A stretch of DNA of 64,000 nucleotides from CAYRJD01 sp965212125 (lineage in GTDB: Bacteria; Actinomycetota; Acidimicrobiia; Acidimicrobiales; Poriferisodalaceae), in NCBI GenBank assembly GCA_965212125.1, contig OZ243045.1, forward strand, positions 1,922,001-1,986,000, read 5' to 3'. Made by a program: the position numbers and the translations under genes. The notes beneath the pieces are model-generated. The model searched no databases. It was not told the DNA's origin and saw only the letters and a list, made by a program, of their open reading frames with translations. Of this stretch, positions 16,696 through 25,221 are shown piece after piece (the first letter of the stretch is position 1; each line of letters begins with the position of its first letter).

Positions 16696-17697
16696 ATGCT
16701 TACCGGACTAAGCATGCGAGCGCGCTGGATGATTTTCGCTGGCGTGGCCGTGGTGATGGTTACCTGGGGCTTCTATATCTACGAAGGTGCGCAAACCACA
16801 GCGGTGGTTTCGGGCACCATTCGCTCGGCCACCCTGCTGGTGCTGGGTGCTATGTGCGGCATGATCGGCGAGCGGTCGGGCGTGGTGAACATAGGCATTG
16901 AGGGGCAGTTCCTAATGGCCGCCTTCGTGTCGTTCACGGTCGCCTCCGTCACCGGCTCTTTAGAGCTTGGGGTTATTGCCGGGGTGGGCATGGGCTTGGC
17001 GATGGGCTGGATGTTGGCTGCGATGTCCGTCGGGCTGCGGGTCGATCAGATCATCGCCGGCACGGTTTTGAATATTGCCGCCCTCGGGCTTACTTCGTTT
17101 TTGTACGACCGCAGCCGATCGCTGGGCATTCCCAAATACGCGCCAATAGACATGGGGCCGCTGAGCGATCTGCCGCTGGTGGGCACGGCTTTCTTTAGCC
17201 GCCCGCCGCTCACCTACATCACACTTTTGTTGGTGGTGGTTGTGCATGTGGCGCTGTTCAAAACCGTGTGGGGCATGCGCACGACCGCCATTGGCGAGCA
17301 CCCGGGCGCAGCCGCCACCGTTGGCATAAGCGTGACCAAGATGCGCTACCTAAACGTGACCCTGGCAGGCGGAATAGCCGGATTTGGCGGCGCCTACCTG
17401 GCGTTAGAAGCGGTCGGCACCTTTAGTCGGGCAATGACCGGTGGGCGTGGCTTCCTGGCGTTGGCGGTGATGATTTTCGGGCGCCGCTCGCCATTTGGCG
17501 CCTATGCGGCCGCCCTGGTGTTCGGGTTTACGACCGCGCTGCAAAACCAGTTCCAGCTCAACGGCACGCTGGACATTCCGCCACAATTTGTGGGGATGAT
17601 GCCGTTCATTTTGACCATAGCAGTGGTGGCGATCAGCGGCCTGTTCGGAAGCACGCGTGACCCGGCTGCGCTCGGGCAGACATATGAGAAGGGCTAG
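16696..17697 (+). CDS. Nucleoside ABC transporter permease (second subunit)
   Basis: 333 residues, about eight hydrophobic helices. Typical motifs are RSATLLVLGAMCGMIGERSG, VVNIGIEGQFLM, the cytoplasmic coupling loop GEHPGAAATVGISVTKMRY and GRGFLALAVMIFGRRSPFG. It forms the membrane channel with the preceding permease. A TAATG-rich, partly duplicated leader (GCGGATCTAA twice) separates the two genes by 38 bases. ATG 16696 is the natural start. Confidence 0.88.
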   Translation: MLTGLSMRARWMIFAGVAVVMVTWGFYIYEGAQTTAVVSGTIRSATLLVLGAMCGMIGERSGVVNIGIEGQFLMAAFVSFTVASVTGSLELGVIAGVGMGLAMGWMLAAMSVGLRVDQIIAGTVLNIAALGLTSFLYDRSRSLGIPKYAPIDMGPLSDLPLVGTAFFSRPPLTYITLLLVVVVHVALFKTVWGMRTTAIGEHPGAAATVGISVTKMRYLNVTLAGGIAGFGGAYLALEAVGTFSRAMTGGRGFLALAVMIFGRRSPFGAYAAALVFGFTTALQNQFQLNGTLDIPPQFVGMMPFILTIAVVAISGLFGSTRDPAALGQTYEKG

Positions 17698-17706
17698 GTC
17701 GCGCAC

Positions 17707-19356
17707 GTGAGCGAGACCGCGGCCCTGCCACCCCCGCCGACTTACACGACTGCGCTAGGGGCGCGCGGCGTTACCAAACGCTTCGGCGATCTGGTCGCAA
17801 ACGACGACGTGTCGGTTGAGATTGCTCCCGGCAAGGTGCTGGCGTTGCTGGGTGAGAACGGCGCTGGCAAAAGCACGCTTGTGAACATCTTGTTCGGGTT
17901 GTACCGACCCGACGAGGGCGAGGTGGTAATCGCCGATGAGGTGGTGCGACTAGCCAGCCCCAGCGACGCCATCTCGCGCGGCGTGGGCATGGTGCATCAG
18001 CACTTCCAACTGGTGCCGCCCATGAACGTTGTGCGCAACATCGTGCTAGGTGCCGAACCACACCGCGCCGGGATGATGCAACTCGGCACCGCCCGCGAAG
18101 AGGTGCTAGCCCTGCAAGAAAAGTTTGGGCTAGAGGTTGACCCCGACGCCAACGTTGAGGAGCTTCCGGTCGGAGCGCAACAGCGAGTCGAAATCCTCAA
18201 GGCGCTCTACCGCGACGCACGGGTGTTGATCTTGGACGAACCGACTGCGGTGTTGACGCCGCAGGAGACGGAGCATTTGCTAAGCGTGCTGGCCGGGCTG
18301 GTAAAGAACGGAATGAGCGTGGTGTTCATCACGCACAAGTTGCGCGAGGCGCTGTCGGTGGCAGACGACATCATGGTGATGCGCGGCGGACGAGTGGTGG
18401 GCCGGACTACTCCGGCTGAAACCAGCGAAGCGGCGTTGGCCGAGATGATGGTTGGGCGCAGTGTTTTGTTGCGCGTTCAGTCTGGCGAGGCGAACCCGAC
18501 CGATGAGGTGTTGCGTATTACCAACTTGAGCGTGGACAACGATCTGCGTCATGAAGCCGTGAAAGATGTGAGCTTGTCGGTGCGGGCGGGCGAGATCGTT
18601 GGCATCGCGGGGGTGGAAGGAAACGGCCAACGTGAACTGGTGGAGGCGGTGACCGGTCTGCGGCGGATCAACAGCGGTGAGGTGCAGCTAGGCAATGCCA
18701 CGCTGACGGGTGCGACCCCGCGCCGAATTGCGAATGCCGGAGTTGGGCACGTGCCGGAGGACCGCCAAAAGCACGGTCTGATTGGTAGTTATTCCGTGGC
18801 TGAAAACTCCGTGCTCAACTGTTATCACCGCGCACCGTTTTCTTGGGCTGGCGTGATGCGCCACGATCAAATTTCGGAGCATGCGGGTCAGGTGGTTGGT
18901 GAGTTTGACGTGCGGACGGTGTCGCTAGGCGCGCTCACCGATCAACTTTCCGGTGGCAATCAGCAGAAATTAGTGGTGGGGCGAGAGTTCAGCCGCGAGG
19001 CCAGTCGCAAAGGTGGCGGCGAGCCCGGTAGGAAATCTGGTGATAAGTCTGGTCGCAAATCTGACGAAAGTGTGAATCTGCTGGTGATTGCGCAGCCGAC
19101 ACGCGGCGTGGACATAGGCGCGATTGAGTTCATCCATAGCCAAATAATCGAGCAGCGTGACGCCGGAGCGGCGGTGTTGCTGGTGTCGGCCGAGCTTGAT
19201 GAAGTGATGGGTTTGTCTGACCGCATCATCGTGCTTTATGAGGGGCGGGCGGTGGCCGACCTTGACGGCAAAACCGCTAACCGCGAAGAGATCGGCCTGC
19301 TGATGGCGGGCGCCAGCGCGGCCGAGCCCAGCCCTGCTGGCGCTAGTGCGGAATAG
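17707..19356 (+). CDS. Nucleoside ABC transporter ATP-binding protein (two ABC domains)
   Basis: 549 residues with two nucleotide-binding domains. Domain 1: Walker A LLGENGAGKSTL, Q-loop MVHQHFQL, signature LPVGAQQRVEILKAL, Walker B VLILDEPTAVL. Domain 2 is the usual degenerate copy: GVEGNGQREL, GHVPEDRQKHGL, signature LSGGNQQK and QPTRGVDIGA. About 25 extra residues rich in Lys/Gly/Ser (repeats of RKSG and DKSG) lie between the second signature and its Walker B, a place that is normally tight. It starts at GTG 17707, nine bases after the previous stop. It converges on the aldolase/dehydrogenase gene. Confidence 0.9.
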   Translation: MSETAALPPPPTYTTALGARGVTKRFGDLVANDDVSVEIAPGKVLALLGENGAGKSTLVNILFGLYRPDEGEVVIADEVVRLASPSDAISRGVGMVHQHFQLVPPMNVVRNIVLGAEPHRAGMMQLGTAREEVLALQEKFGLEVDPDANVEELPVGAQQRVEILKALYRDARVLILDEPTAVLTPQETEHLLSVLAGLVKNGMSVVFITHKLREALSVADDIMVMRGGRVVGRTTPAETSEAALAEMMVGRSVLLRVQSGEANPTDEVLRITNLSVDNDLRHEAVKDVSLSVRAGEIVGIAGVEGNGQRELVEAVTGLRRINSGEVQLGNATLTGATPRRIANAGVGHVPEDRQKHGLIGSYSVAENSVLNCYHRAPFSWAGVMRHDQISEHAGQVVGEFDVRTVSLGALTDQLSGGNQQKLVVGREFSREASRKGGGEPGRKSGDKSGRKSDESVNLLVIAQPTRGVDIGAIEFIHSQIIEQRDAGAAVLLVSAELDEVMGLSDRIIVLYEGRAVADLDGKTANREEIGLLMAGASAAEPSPAGASAE

Positions 19357-19372
19357 CTAGCGCGGCCTAGCC

Positions 19373-21487
19373 CTAAATAACCCGGTCGCTGCCGCCGTCA
19401 ATCGGAATTTGCGCGCCAGTGGTTGCCGCGAAGGCCGGGCTGCATAGCTGGGCGATGAGTTGGCCCACATCGGCCGAAGTTATTTCACGGCTCAGCAGGT
19501 TGCGTTTGCGATATTGCTCAGCGGTCATGTCGTAGCTGCTTGCGCGCTGCTCAACAAGGTCGTCGTCCCAAAGCCCGGTGTCAAAAACCGCATCTGGGTG
19601 AATGGTGTTGACGGTGATGTTGTCGGCTGCCCATTCCAGCGCGGCTACTCGCCCAAGTTGCGTAACGCCTGCTTTGGAAGCGGAGTAGGCGCCAGCTTGC
19701 GTGCCGGGAGCCGGGACATTTTTTGAGCCCACCAAAACGACACGCCCACCAGCGGGTGATAGACGCAGGTACTGGTGAGCGTGTTTCAAGGTGTTGGCTA
19801 CCGAACTGAGGTTGATGTCCAGCGTGCGCTGCCACTGCTCTAGATCGAGTTCGGAAACTGGTGCGGCGGGACCAAATATCCCCGCCGCCAGCACAACAAT
19901 GTCAATGCCGCCGAAGGCTTCGACCGCGCCGACATACGCGGCGGCGAGCGCGTCTGGGTCGGTTACGTCTGCGGGCAATCCGAGCCAGTTGCGATGATCA
20001 AATGTCGTGGCGACGTCGGGGTTGATGTCGATGCCAGCCACCGCTGCCCCTTGATTGGCCAAAGCGTTTGCGGCGGCTTTGCCAATGCCAGACGCCGCGC
20101 CGGTTACCAGCGCCACCTGACCGGTGAGGTCGGCGCTTCCGCCGCTGGCGGTGTTGCCGAGCCGCAGCTTGGCTTGCTCCAGCTCCCAATACTCCACGTC
20201 AAACAGATGTGATTCAGCCAGCGCGACGTAAGTGTCAAGTGCCTCGGAGTCGTCGATCACAGCGATGGTGTGCTGGTAGATGTCGGATGCGATCTTGCAG
20301 TCCGCTATGGATTTTCCTGCGCTAAGCAATCCCAGATCGCTATCAAGCACCACCCGTGGGGCCGGGTCAAGCATCGTTAGGTCGGTGTGGCGTGAATGGT
20401 TGCGCTCAAAATATTTCTTGTAGTCGCTGGCGAACGCTGCGACGTCGGTGGCGATTTCGCCGGCTGGCTCGCTGGCTGATTTGGTGGTTGATTTGCTGGC
20501 GGGCTGGTTGCGAACGCGAACCAACGGAAACTGCTTGGTGCGGATTATGTGGTCGGGTGTGGCCGGGCCGCGTGTCGCCAACGATTTCACGTCGTCTCGC
20601 TGACAAAACTCAAGCGCGGCCGCACCCGCACTGCCGCCCAAGCGACTCAACAGCAACGGCCGGTCAGCCGTTATTGATATCTGTTGGCGTAGCTGCGCCA
20701 TCGCCAGCGCTTGGTCCGGAGTTATTTCTGGGCTTGGCCCGGCAGCGGCATTTGCAGTGGCGCTTGCAACGGCTTGCCCATCGTGTCCAGCGTGATTGCC
20801 GGCGCCGTGCTTTGCCAGGTATTGCTCCGCCTCGGTAATCAGCCGAATCATTGAGTCGTAAGCCTCACGCGTGGTTTCGGCAAACGTGAAAATCCCGTGA
20901 TTCATCAGCACCATCGCTTCGGTGCCGCTGTGAGATTGCTTGGGAAACTCCTCGGCGCACACTTTGGCGAGGTCAAATCCGGGCATCACATAGTCAATGA
21001 CCACCGCCCGCTTTCCCCACACCTGCTCAATGTGCTTGTAGCCGTCGGGGGTGTTGGTCAGCGACAAGACCGCATCGGCGTGCGTGTGCAACACAGATTT
21101 GTGCGGCAGGCAGGCGTGCAAAATCGCCTCGACCGATGGGTTTGGCGCGCTGGCGTTGGTCAGATTTATGCGCAGCTGGTTGACCATCTCGGTGTCGCTA
21201 AGTGCGGACAGCGTGGCAAGGCGACGCACCGGTTCCAGCCGCAGCGGCGCAAACCCGGGCGGCTCGATGGATGCCAGATCCCAGCCGCTGCCTTTCACAT
21301 AGAGCAGCTCAACCGGCTCGCCGTGTGCGTCGCGCCCACTGCTTTTGATGGACGTGTTGCCGCCGCCGTGCAGCACCAGAGCTGGGTCGGATCCGACCAG
21401 CCGAGAGCCGTAGGTGATCTCGCCTAGGTCGCCGCCATATTTGGTGCTGTAGTCGGCTGCTTCGGTTTCATTCCAGAGGTTCTGCAT
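19373..21487 (-). CDS. Bifunctional class II aldolase / short-chain dehydrogenase (RhaEW-like)
   Basis: 704 residues. Residues ~1-400 are a class II (zinc) sugar-phosphate aldolase: GGGNTSIK, phosphate/zinc motif VLHTHADAVLSL, and MNHGIFTFAETTREAYD. Residues ~455-704 are an SDR: ALVTGAASGIGKAAANALA, VLAAGIFGPAAPVSE, catalytic Tyr-Lys in AGAYSASKAG. This fusion is known from RhaEW, which cleaves rhamnulose 1-phosphate to DHAP and lactaldehyde and then oxidises the aldehyde. No rhamnose genes are nearby. Instead mtnA lies 15 bases upstream, so a 5-deoxyribulose 1-phosphate or methylthioribulose 1-phosphate substrate is more likely here (inference). Confidence 0.87.
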   Translation of the reverse strand: MQNLWNETEAADYSTKYGGDLGEITYGSRLVGSDPALVLHGGGNTSIKSSGRDAHGEPVELLYVKGSGWDLASIEPPGFAPLRLEPVRRLATLSALSDTEMVNQLRINLTNASAPNPSVEAILHACLPHKSVLHTHADAVLSLTNTPDGYKHIEQVWGKRAVVIDYVMPGFDLAKVCAEEFPKQSHSGTEAMVLMNHGIFTFAETTREAYDSMIRLITEAEQYLAKHGAGNHAGHDGQAVASATANAAAGPSPEITPDQALAMAQLRQQISITADRPLLLSRLGGSAGAAALEFCQRDDVKSLATRGPATPDHIIRTKQFPLVRVRNQPASKSTTKSASEPAGEIATDVAAFASDYKKYFERNHSRHTDLTMLDPAPRVVLDSDLGLLSAGKSIADCKIASDIYQHTIAVIDDSEALDTYVALAESHLFDVEYWELEQAKLRLGNTASGGSADLTGQVALVTGAASGIGKAAANALANQGAAVAGIDINPDVATTFDHRNWLGLPADVTDPDALAAAYVGAVEAFGGIDIVVLAAGIFGPAAPVSELDLEQWQRTLDINLSSVANTLKHAHQYLRLSPAGGRVVLVGSKNVPAPGTQAGAYSASKAGVTQLGRVAALEWAADNITVNTIHPDAVFDTGLWDDDLVEQRASSYDMTAEQYRKRNLLSREITSADVGQLIAQLCSPAFAATTGAQIPIDGGSDRVI

Positions 21488-21502
21488 GATTAGTTGCGTG
21501 CG

Positions 21503-22633
21503 TTATGGGTTGCTATGGGTGGTTGGCACTGGCCGATAACGGCTGGCGCTCTCAGATACGGCTTCAAGAATCGGCTGCTCATAAGGCGGCTCCAGCACAC
21601 CCATTTCGGTGATGATCGCGGTGATTAGCCGAGCGGGTGTTACGTCAAAGGCCGGATTTGAGGCACCGACGTTGGCGGGAGTCAGCCGGTCGCCGCCGTG
21701 GGCGTGGTGAACCTCGGCTAGGTCGCGCTGCTCTATGTGGATGTCTTCGCCGCTGGCGATTGATGGGTCCAGCGTGCTGGTGGGCGCAGCAACATAGAAC
21801 GGGATTTGCGCCTCGTGCGCCGCCAGTGCGTGCGGCAGGGTGCCGATTTTGTTGGCGGTGTCGCCGTTGCGAGCGATGCGGTCTGCGCCAACCACGAAGG
21901 CCTGAACGTTGCCCGCCAAAATCAACGATGCCATTGCGCCGTCCGGCACGACCGTTACTTCAATGCCAGCGTCGGCTAGCTCCCAGGCGGTGAGGCGCGC
22001 ACCTTGCAACAACGGACGTGTTTCGGACGCGTAAACGGAGATCGGTTCGCCCGCGCTGGCCTTGGTGTAGATCGGCGCAAGGGCGGTGCCGATGCCAGCG
22101 GTGGCGAGCCGTCCGGCGTTGCAGTGGGTTCCGACCGTTGTTGCGTCGTTCAGCAGATCGCGCCCTAGTCGGCCGATTTCTGCGCAAGCCGCTGCGTCTT
22201 CATCGGCGATGGCCAGTGCTTCGGCCAGCATCGCCGCGCGGATGTTGGCGATGCCGGAGTCCGCGTCTGCTGCGTCTGCGGTATTGCTCGCGCTGTTGGC
22301 GATGGCGGAGCCCTTGCCGACGGTGCGGTTGACGGCCCAGGCAAGATTCACCGCAGTTGGGCGAGCGTTGCCGATGCGATCTCGCAGCGTTTCCAAAACC
22401 TGCTGGGCTTGCGCCAAATCTTTAGGCGCCGCTTCGTCCAGCCCGACCACAATCGCTAAGGCACCAAACGCTCCCAAGGCTGGTGCCCCACGAATGGCGA
22501 GGCGCTTGATGGCATCTACCGCTTCGTCAGTGCTGCGAATTTCAAGTTGCACGAGTTCGGCGGGCAGGCGTGTTTGGTCAATGATCTCAATCGATTCACC
22601 GGTCCAGCGGAACGGTTTTGTGGGTGATTTCAA
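21503..22633 (-). CDS. mtnA: S-methyl-5-thioribose-1-phosphate isomerase family
   Basis: 376 residues. MtnA hallmarks are RLAIRGAPALG, THCNAGRLATAG (catalytic Cys), YASETRPLLQGARLTAWEL, DGAMASLI and GADRIARNGDTANKIGT (catalytic Asp). The enzyme converts methylthioribose 1-phosphate or 5-deoxyribose 1-phosphate to the ketose phosphate. The only available start is TTG 22633; an in-frame stop lies 36 bases upstream. About 15 extra Ala/Asp residues interrupt the middle. The rest of the methionine salvage pathway is not in the window; the aldolase/dehydrogenase follows instead. Confidence 0.9.
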   Translation of the reverse strand: MKSPTKPFRWTGESIEIIDQTRLPAELVQLEIRSTDEAVDAIKRLAIRGAPALGAFGALAIVVGLDEAAPKDLAQAQQVLETLRDRIGNARPTAVNLAWAVNRTVGKGSAIANSASNTADAADADSGIANIRAAMLAEALAIADEDAAACAEIGRLGRDLLNDATTVGTHCNAGRLATAGIGTALAPIYTKASAGEPISVYASETRPLLQGARLTAWELADAGIEVTVVPDGAMASLILAGNVQAFVVGADRIARNGDTANKIGTLPHALAAHEAQIPFYVAAPTSTLDPSIASGEDIHIEQRDLAEVHHAHGGDRLTPANVGASNPAFDVTPARLITAIITEMGVLEPPYEQPILEAVSESASRYRPVPTTHSNP

Positions 22634-22725
22634 TTGCTTCGCCTGCTGCTTGAACTTGCCATTTTGGCACTACAGCATGCCCGCAAACTATGGCGGTGCC
22701 AGCGTTGGCAGCCAGCCGAGCTAGC

Positions 22726-22731
22726 TAGTGT
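22726..22731 (+). promoter_or_regulatory. -10-like TAGTGT, 7 bases before menE
   Basis: TAGTGT, seven bases, ATG 22739. A possible -35 TTGGCA lies at 22705-22710 (15-base spacer). Predicts a leaderless menE mRNA. Confidence 0.5.
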
Positions 22732-22738
22732 CGGGGCT

Positions 22739-23872
22739 ATGCCAGAACTAGTGGCTTTGGCGCTGAATGGCGGCTCGCACTTTGTTGATGAGTTGCGGCG
22801 CGCATGGGATGAGGGCAATGCCGTCATGCCGATTGATCAACGCTTGCCGGATATCGCACAGCAGCAGTTGGTGGCAAACATGGGGGCGGCTGCGGTTGTG
22901 GATGAGACCGGCCGCCATCGTTGCTCTGATTCTTGGCCGGTTGAAGTTGGCGATGCGTTGGTGATGGCAACTAGCGGCAGCACCGGTGAGCCGAAAGGTG
23001 TGGTGCTGACGCATGCCGCAATCACGGCCAGCGCTAAAGCCAGCAATGCTTTTTTGGAGACGCAGCCGACGGATTGCTGGCTGGCTTGTTTGCCCCTTGC
23101 TCATGTTGGCGGTTTGGCGGTGGTGGTGCGCGCATTGCAAGCCGACCTGTCTCTTGAGGTCCATGACGGGTTTGACGCGCAAGCGGTGACAAAGGCCGCT
23201 GCGGGTGGCACCACGCTGACGTCTTTGGTGCCAACAGCTTTGGCTCGTATCAACCCGGCGATATTTCGGGCGATTCTTGTGGGCGGATCGGCTATGCCAG
23301 CCGACCTGCCAGCCAACGCGATCGCTACCTACGGCATGACCGAAACCTTCAGCGGAGTTGTGTATGACGGCTGGCCGCTGGATGGTGTTGAGGTGCGGGT
23401 GCTAGATGGGCAGATTCAGTTGCGCGGTGAAATGTTGCTGCGCTGCTACCGCGGTGTGGTGAGCCCAGCCGATTCGAACTCAACCGAGCTAAGCCCGCTT
23501 GACGCGCACGGGTGGTTTTCCACTGGCGACAACGGCGAGGTGTCGCCTGCAGGCAAGCTCAGCGTGTTCGGTCGCCGCGACGAGATGATCATCACCGGCG
23601 GGCAGAACGTCTGGCCCGTAGCGGTGGAGCGATCGCTAGCTACAGCTAGCGGTGTCAGCGAATGCGCAGTGGTGGGGCGTCCGCATCCTGAATGGGGTCA
23701 GATAGTGGTCGCATTGGTGGTTTCGAGCGATGCCACGCAACCGCCGCGCCTTGATGCGCTACGCGAACACGTCAAGCAGACCTTGCCGTCTTATTGCGCG
23801 CCGCGTGAGCTTGAGCTTGTGAGTGAGTTTCCGCGCACAGCCTTAGGCAAGATTTTGCGCCATCAGCTATAG
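22739..23872 (+). CDS. menE: o-Succinylbenzoate--CoA ligase
   Basis: 377 residues, shorter than most AMP-forming ligases, as is usual for actinobacterial MenE. Motifs in order: P-loop ATSGSTGEPKGVVLTH, LPLAHVGGLAVV, YGMTETFSG, FSTGDNGEV, FGRRDEMIITGGQNVWPV and the C-terminal lysine region PRTALGKILRHQL. It activates o-succinylbenzoate for the MenB step. ATG 22739 is chosen from the -10 spacing; the frame is open further upstream, but that part overlaps the mtnA promoter region. It is divergent from mtnA and converges on rmuC. Confidence 0.85.
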   Translation: MPELVALALNGGSHFVDELRRAWDEGNAVMPIDQRLPDIAQQQLVANMGAAAVVDETGRHRCSDSWPVEVGDALVMATSGSTGEPKGVVLTHAAITASAKASNAFLETQPTDCWLACLPLAHVGGLAVVVRALQADLSLEVHDGFDAQAVTKAAAGGTTLTSLVPTALARINPAIFRAILVGGSAMPADLPANAIATYGMTETFSGVVYDGWPLDGVEVRVLDGQIQLRGEMLLRCYRGVVSPADSNSTELSPLDAHGWFSTGDNGEVSPAGKLSVFGRRDEMIITGGQNVWPVAVERSLATASGVSECAVVGRPHPEWGQIVVALVVSSDATQPPRLDALREHVKQTLPSYCAPRELELVSEFPRTALGKILRHQL

Positions 23873-23887
23873 AGCCGTCAGCTATAG
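23863..23887. repeat. 10-bp direct repeat giving stop codons to two convergent genes
   Basis: TCAGCTATAG occurs at 23863-23872 and 23878-23887. The first copy ends menE (TAG 23870-23872); the second, read on the other strand, holds the rmuC stop (23884-23882). Confidence 0.75.
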
Positions 23888-25192
23888 ATCAGCCGGTTCG
23901 TCAAGCGCAGCTAGCTCCTCAGGCTCTTTTAGCCCTGTTAATTCGGGTTTAGTTATTGAATCTGCCCTGGTTTTTATGGTTTGTGGCGAGGTGATTTCCT
24001 TTTTTGCGTGTGCGCCAAGCTCTTTAATTTTTCGGGCACTGGCCACGAAACGACTCTCAAGTGATCCAATGGCAGCGTTCTGGGCGTTGACTGCGTTGTT
24101 AAGCGCGTGGCTGACTTTATTTACGTGCTCGACAAGTATCCCCAGCCGATCATAGAGTTCAGCGGCCTCATCTATTATCTCCTGTGCATTGTTATGTAGG
24201 TCATGCTGTTGCCAAGCTGCCGCGACGGTTTGTAAAAAAGCAATCAACGAACTCGGTGTGACAATAAGTACTTTGTGATCAATCCAGGCTCTTTCCAAAA
24301 GCTTCGTATCCCCGTCCAATGCCGCGATCAAGAGCGCATCGCTTGGCAAAAACATCACAACAAAATCGGGTGAGCCGTTAACCAAATTTGCGTAATCACG
24401 CTCGCTCAGTTCTTTGGCCGTCCCTAGCACTGACCTTGCATGGGCTGCTAAGTACTCTTGCTGACTATTTTTGTCTTCGGCATCGTGAGCCCGCTTGTAA
24501 TCCTCAATGATTGCCTTAGAATCAATGACTACGTTTGACCCGCCAGGGATATACACAACCACGTCAGGGTCTTTGTGTTTTTTCTTGTTACTCGGTTCAA
24601 CATTTAGTCGTACTTGCTCGTTAAAGTCAATGTGTTTACTCATGCCGGCAAACTCAAGGACATTGCGCAGGGTCTGCTCTCCCCACCTACCCCGATCACC
24701 CATCGATGAGCCCAGTATTTGGCGCAACGCTTCTGTTTCACTACTTAGCTTGCCGACCTGGTTGTTTACCCGCTCGTAAGCAGTGATGCGTTTTTCTTCT
24801 ATATCGCCAACATGGCTTTCAAACTTCTTAAGCGTTTCGGCGATCGGCTTCAGCAGGCCATCAATCTTTGTGCTGCCGAGGTCGTGTTGTGTAGCAAACT
24901 GCTCTTTGGCTTGCTTTAGAAAAGCCTCCTGATTTGTTTGGGTGATTTCGGCGGCGATGCCCTTGAAGTGAGCGTCAAGGTCGTCACGTGTTTTTTCCAT
25001 TTCTTCAATGCGTGCCTCATGAGCTGCGGTAGCTGCCGCCAGTTCGGTTTCTAGCTGGTCTGTTTTTGCAGTTGCTTCGCGTGCCTTTGTATCTGCCTGA
25101 TTACGCTGGTTGATGGCACGGATTAGCAGGACAACGGCAACGATCGCCGCTGCAGAAACAGCAATGATTATGGAGATTAGAACAGGAGTCAT
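23882..25192 (-). CDS. rmuC: RmuC family DNA recombination protein
   Basis: 436 residues. It has an N-terminal membrane helix (about 5-24), a long coiled coil (30-170) and the RmuC nuclease-like domain with RGRWGEQTLRNVLEFAGM, DVVVYIPGGSNVVIDSKAI (restriction-like D...DSK core) and DFVVMFLPSDALL. RmuC proteins limit inversions at short inverted repeats. GC content looks lower than that of its neighbours. A -10-like TAGTGT lies six bases before ATG 25192. It sits between two parts of the menaquinone set but has no known role there. Confidence 0.88.
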   Translation of the reverse strand: MTPVLISIIIAVSAAAIVAVVLLIRAINQRNQADTKAREATAKTDQLETELAAATAAHEARIEEMEKTRDDLDAHFKGIAAEITQTNQEAFLKQAKEQFATQHDLGSTKIDGLLKPIAETLKKFESHVGDIEEKRITAYERVNNQVGKLSSETEALRQILGSSMGDRGRWGEQTLRNVLEFAGMSKHIDFNEQVRLNVEPSNKKKHKDPDVVVYIPGGSNVVIDSKAIIEDYKRAHDAEDKNSQQEYLAAHARSVLGTAKELSERDYANLVNGSPDFVVMFLPSDALLIAALDGDTKLLERAWIDHKVLIVTPSSLIAFLQTVAAAWQQHDLHNNAQEIIDEAAELYDRLGILVEHVNKVSHALNNAVNAQNAAIGSLESRFVASARKIKELGAHAKKEITSPQTIKTRADSITKPELTGLKEPEELAALDEPADL

Positions 25193-25198
25193 ATCCGC

Positions 25199-25204
25199 AC
25201 ACTA
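25199..25204 (-). promoter_or_regulatory. -10-like TAGTGT, 6 bases before rmuC
   Basis: Minus-strand TAGTGT, six bases, ATG 25192. Fits leaderless initiation. Confidence 0.45.
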
Positions 25205-25221
25205 GAGAACGGGTGGGACAT

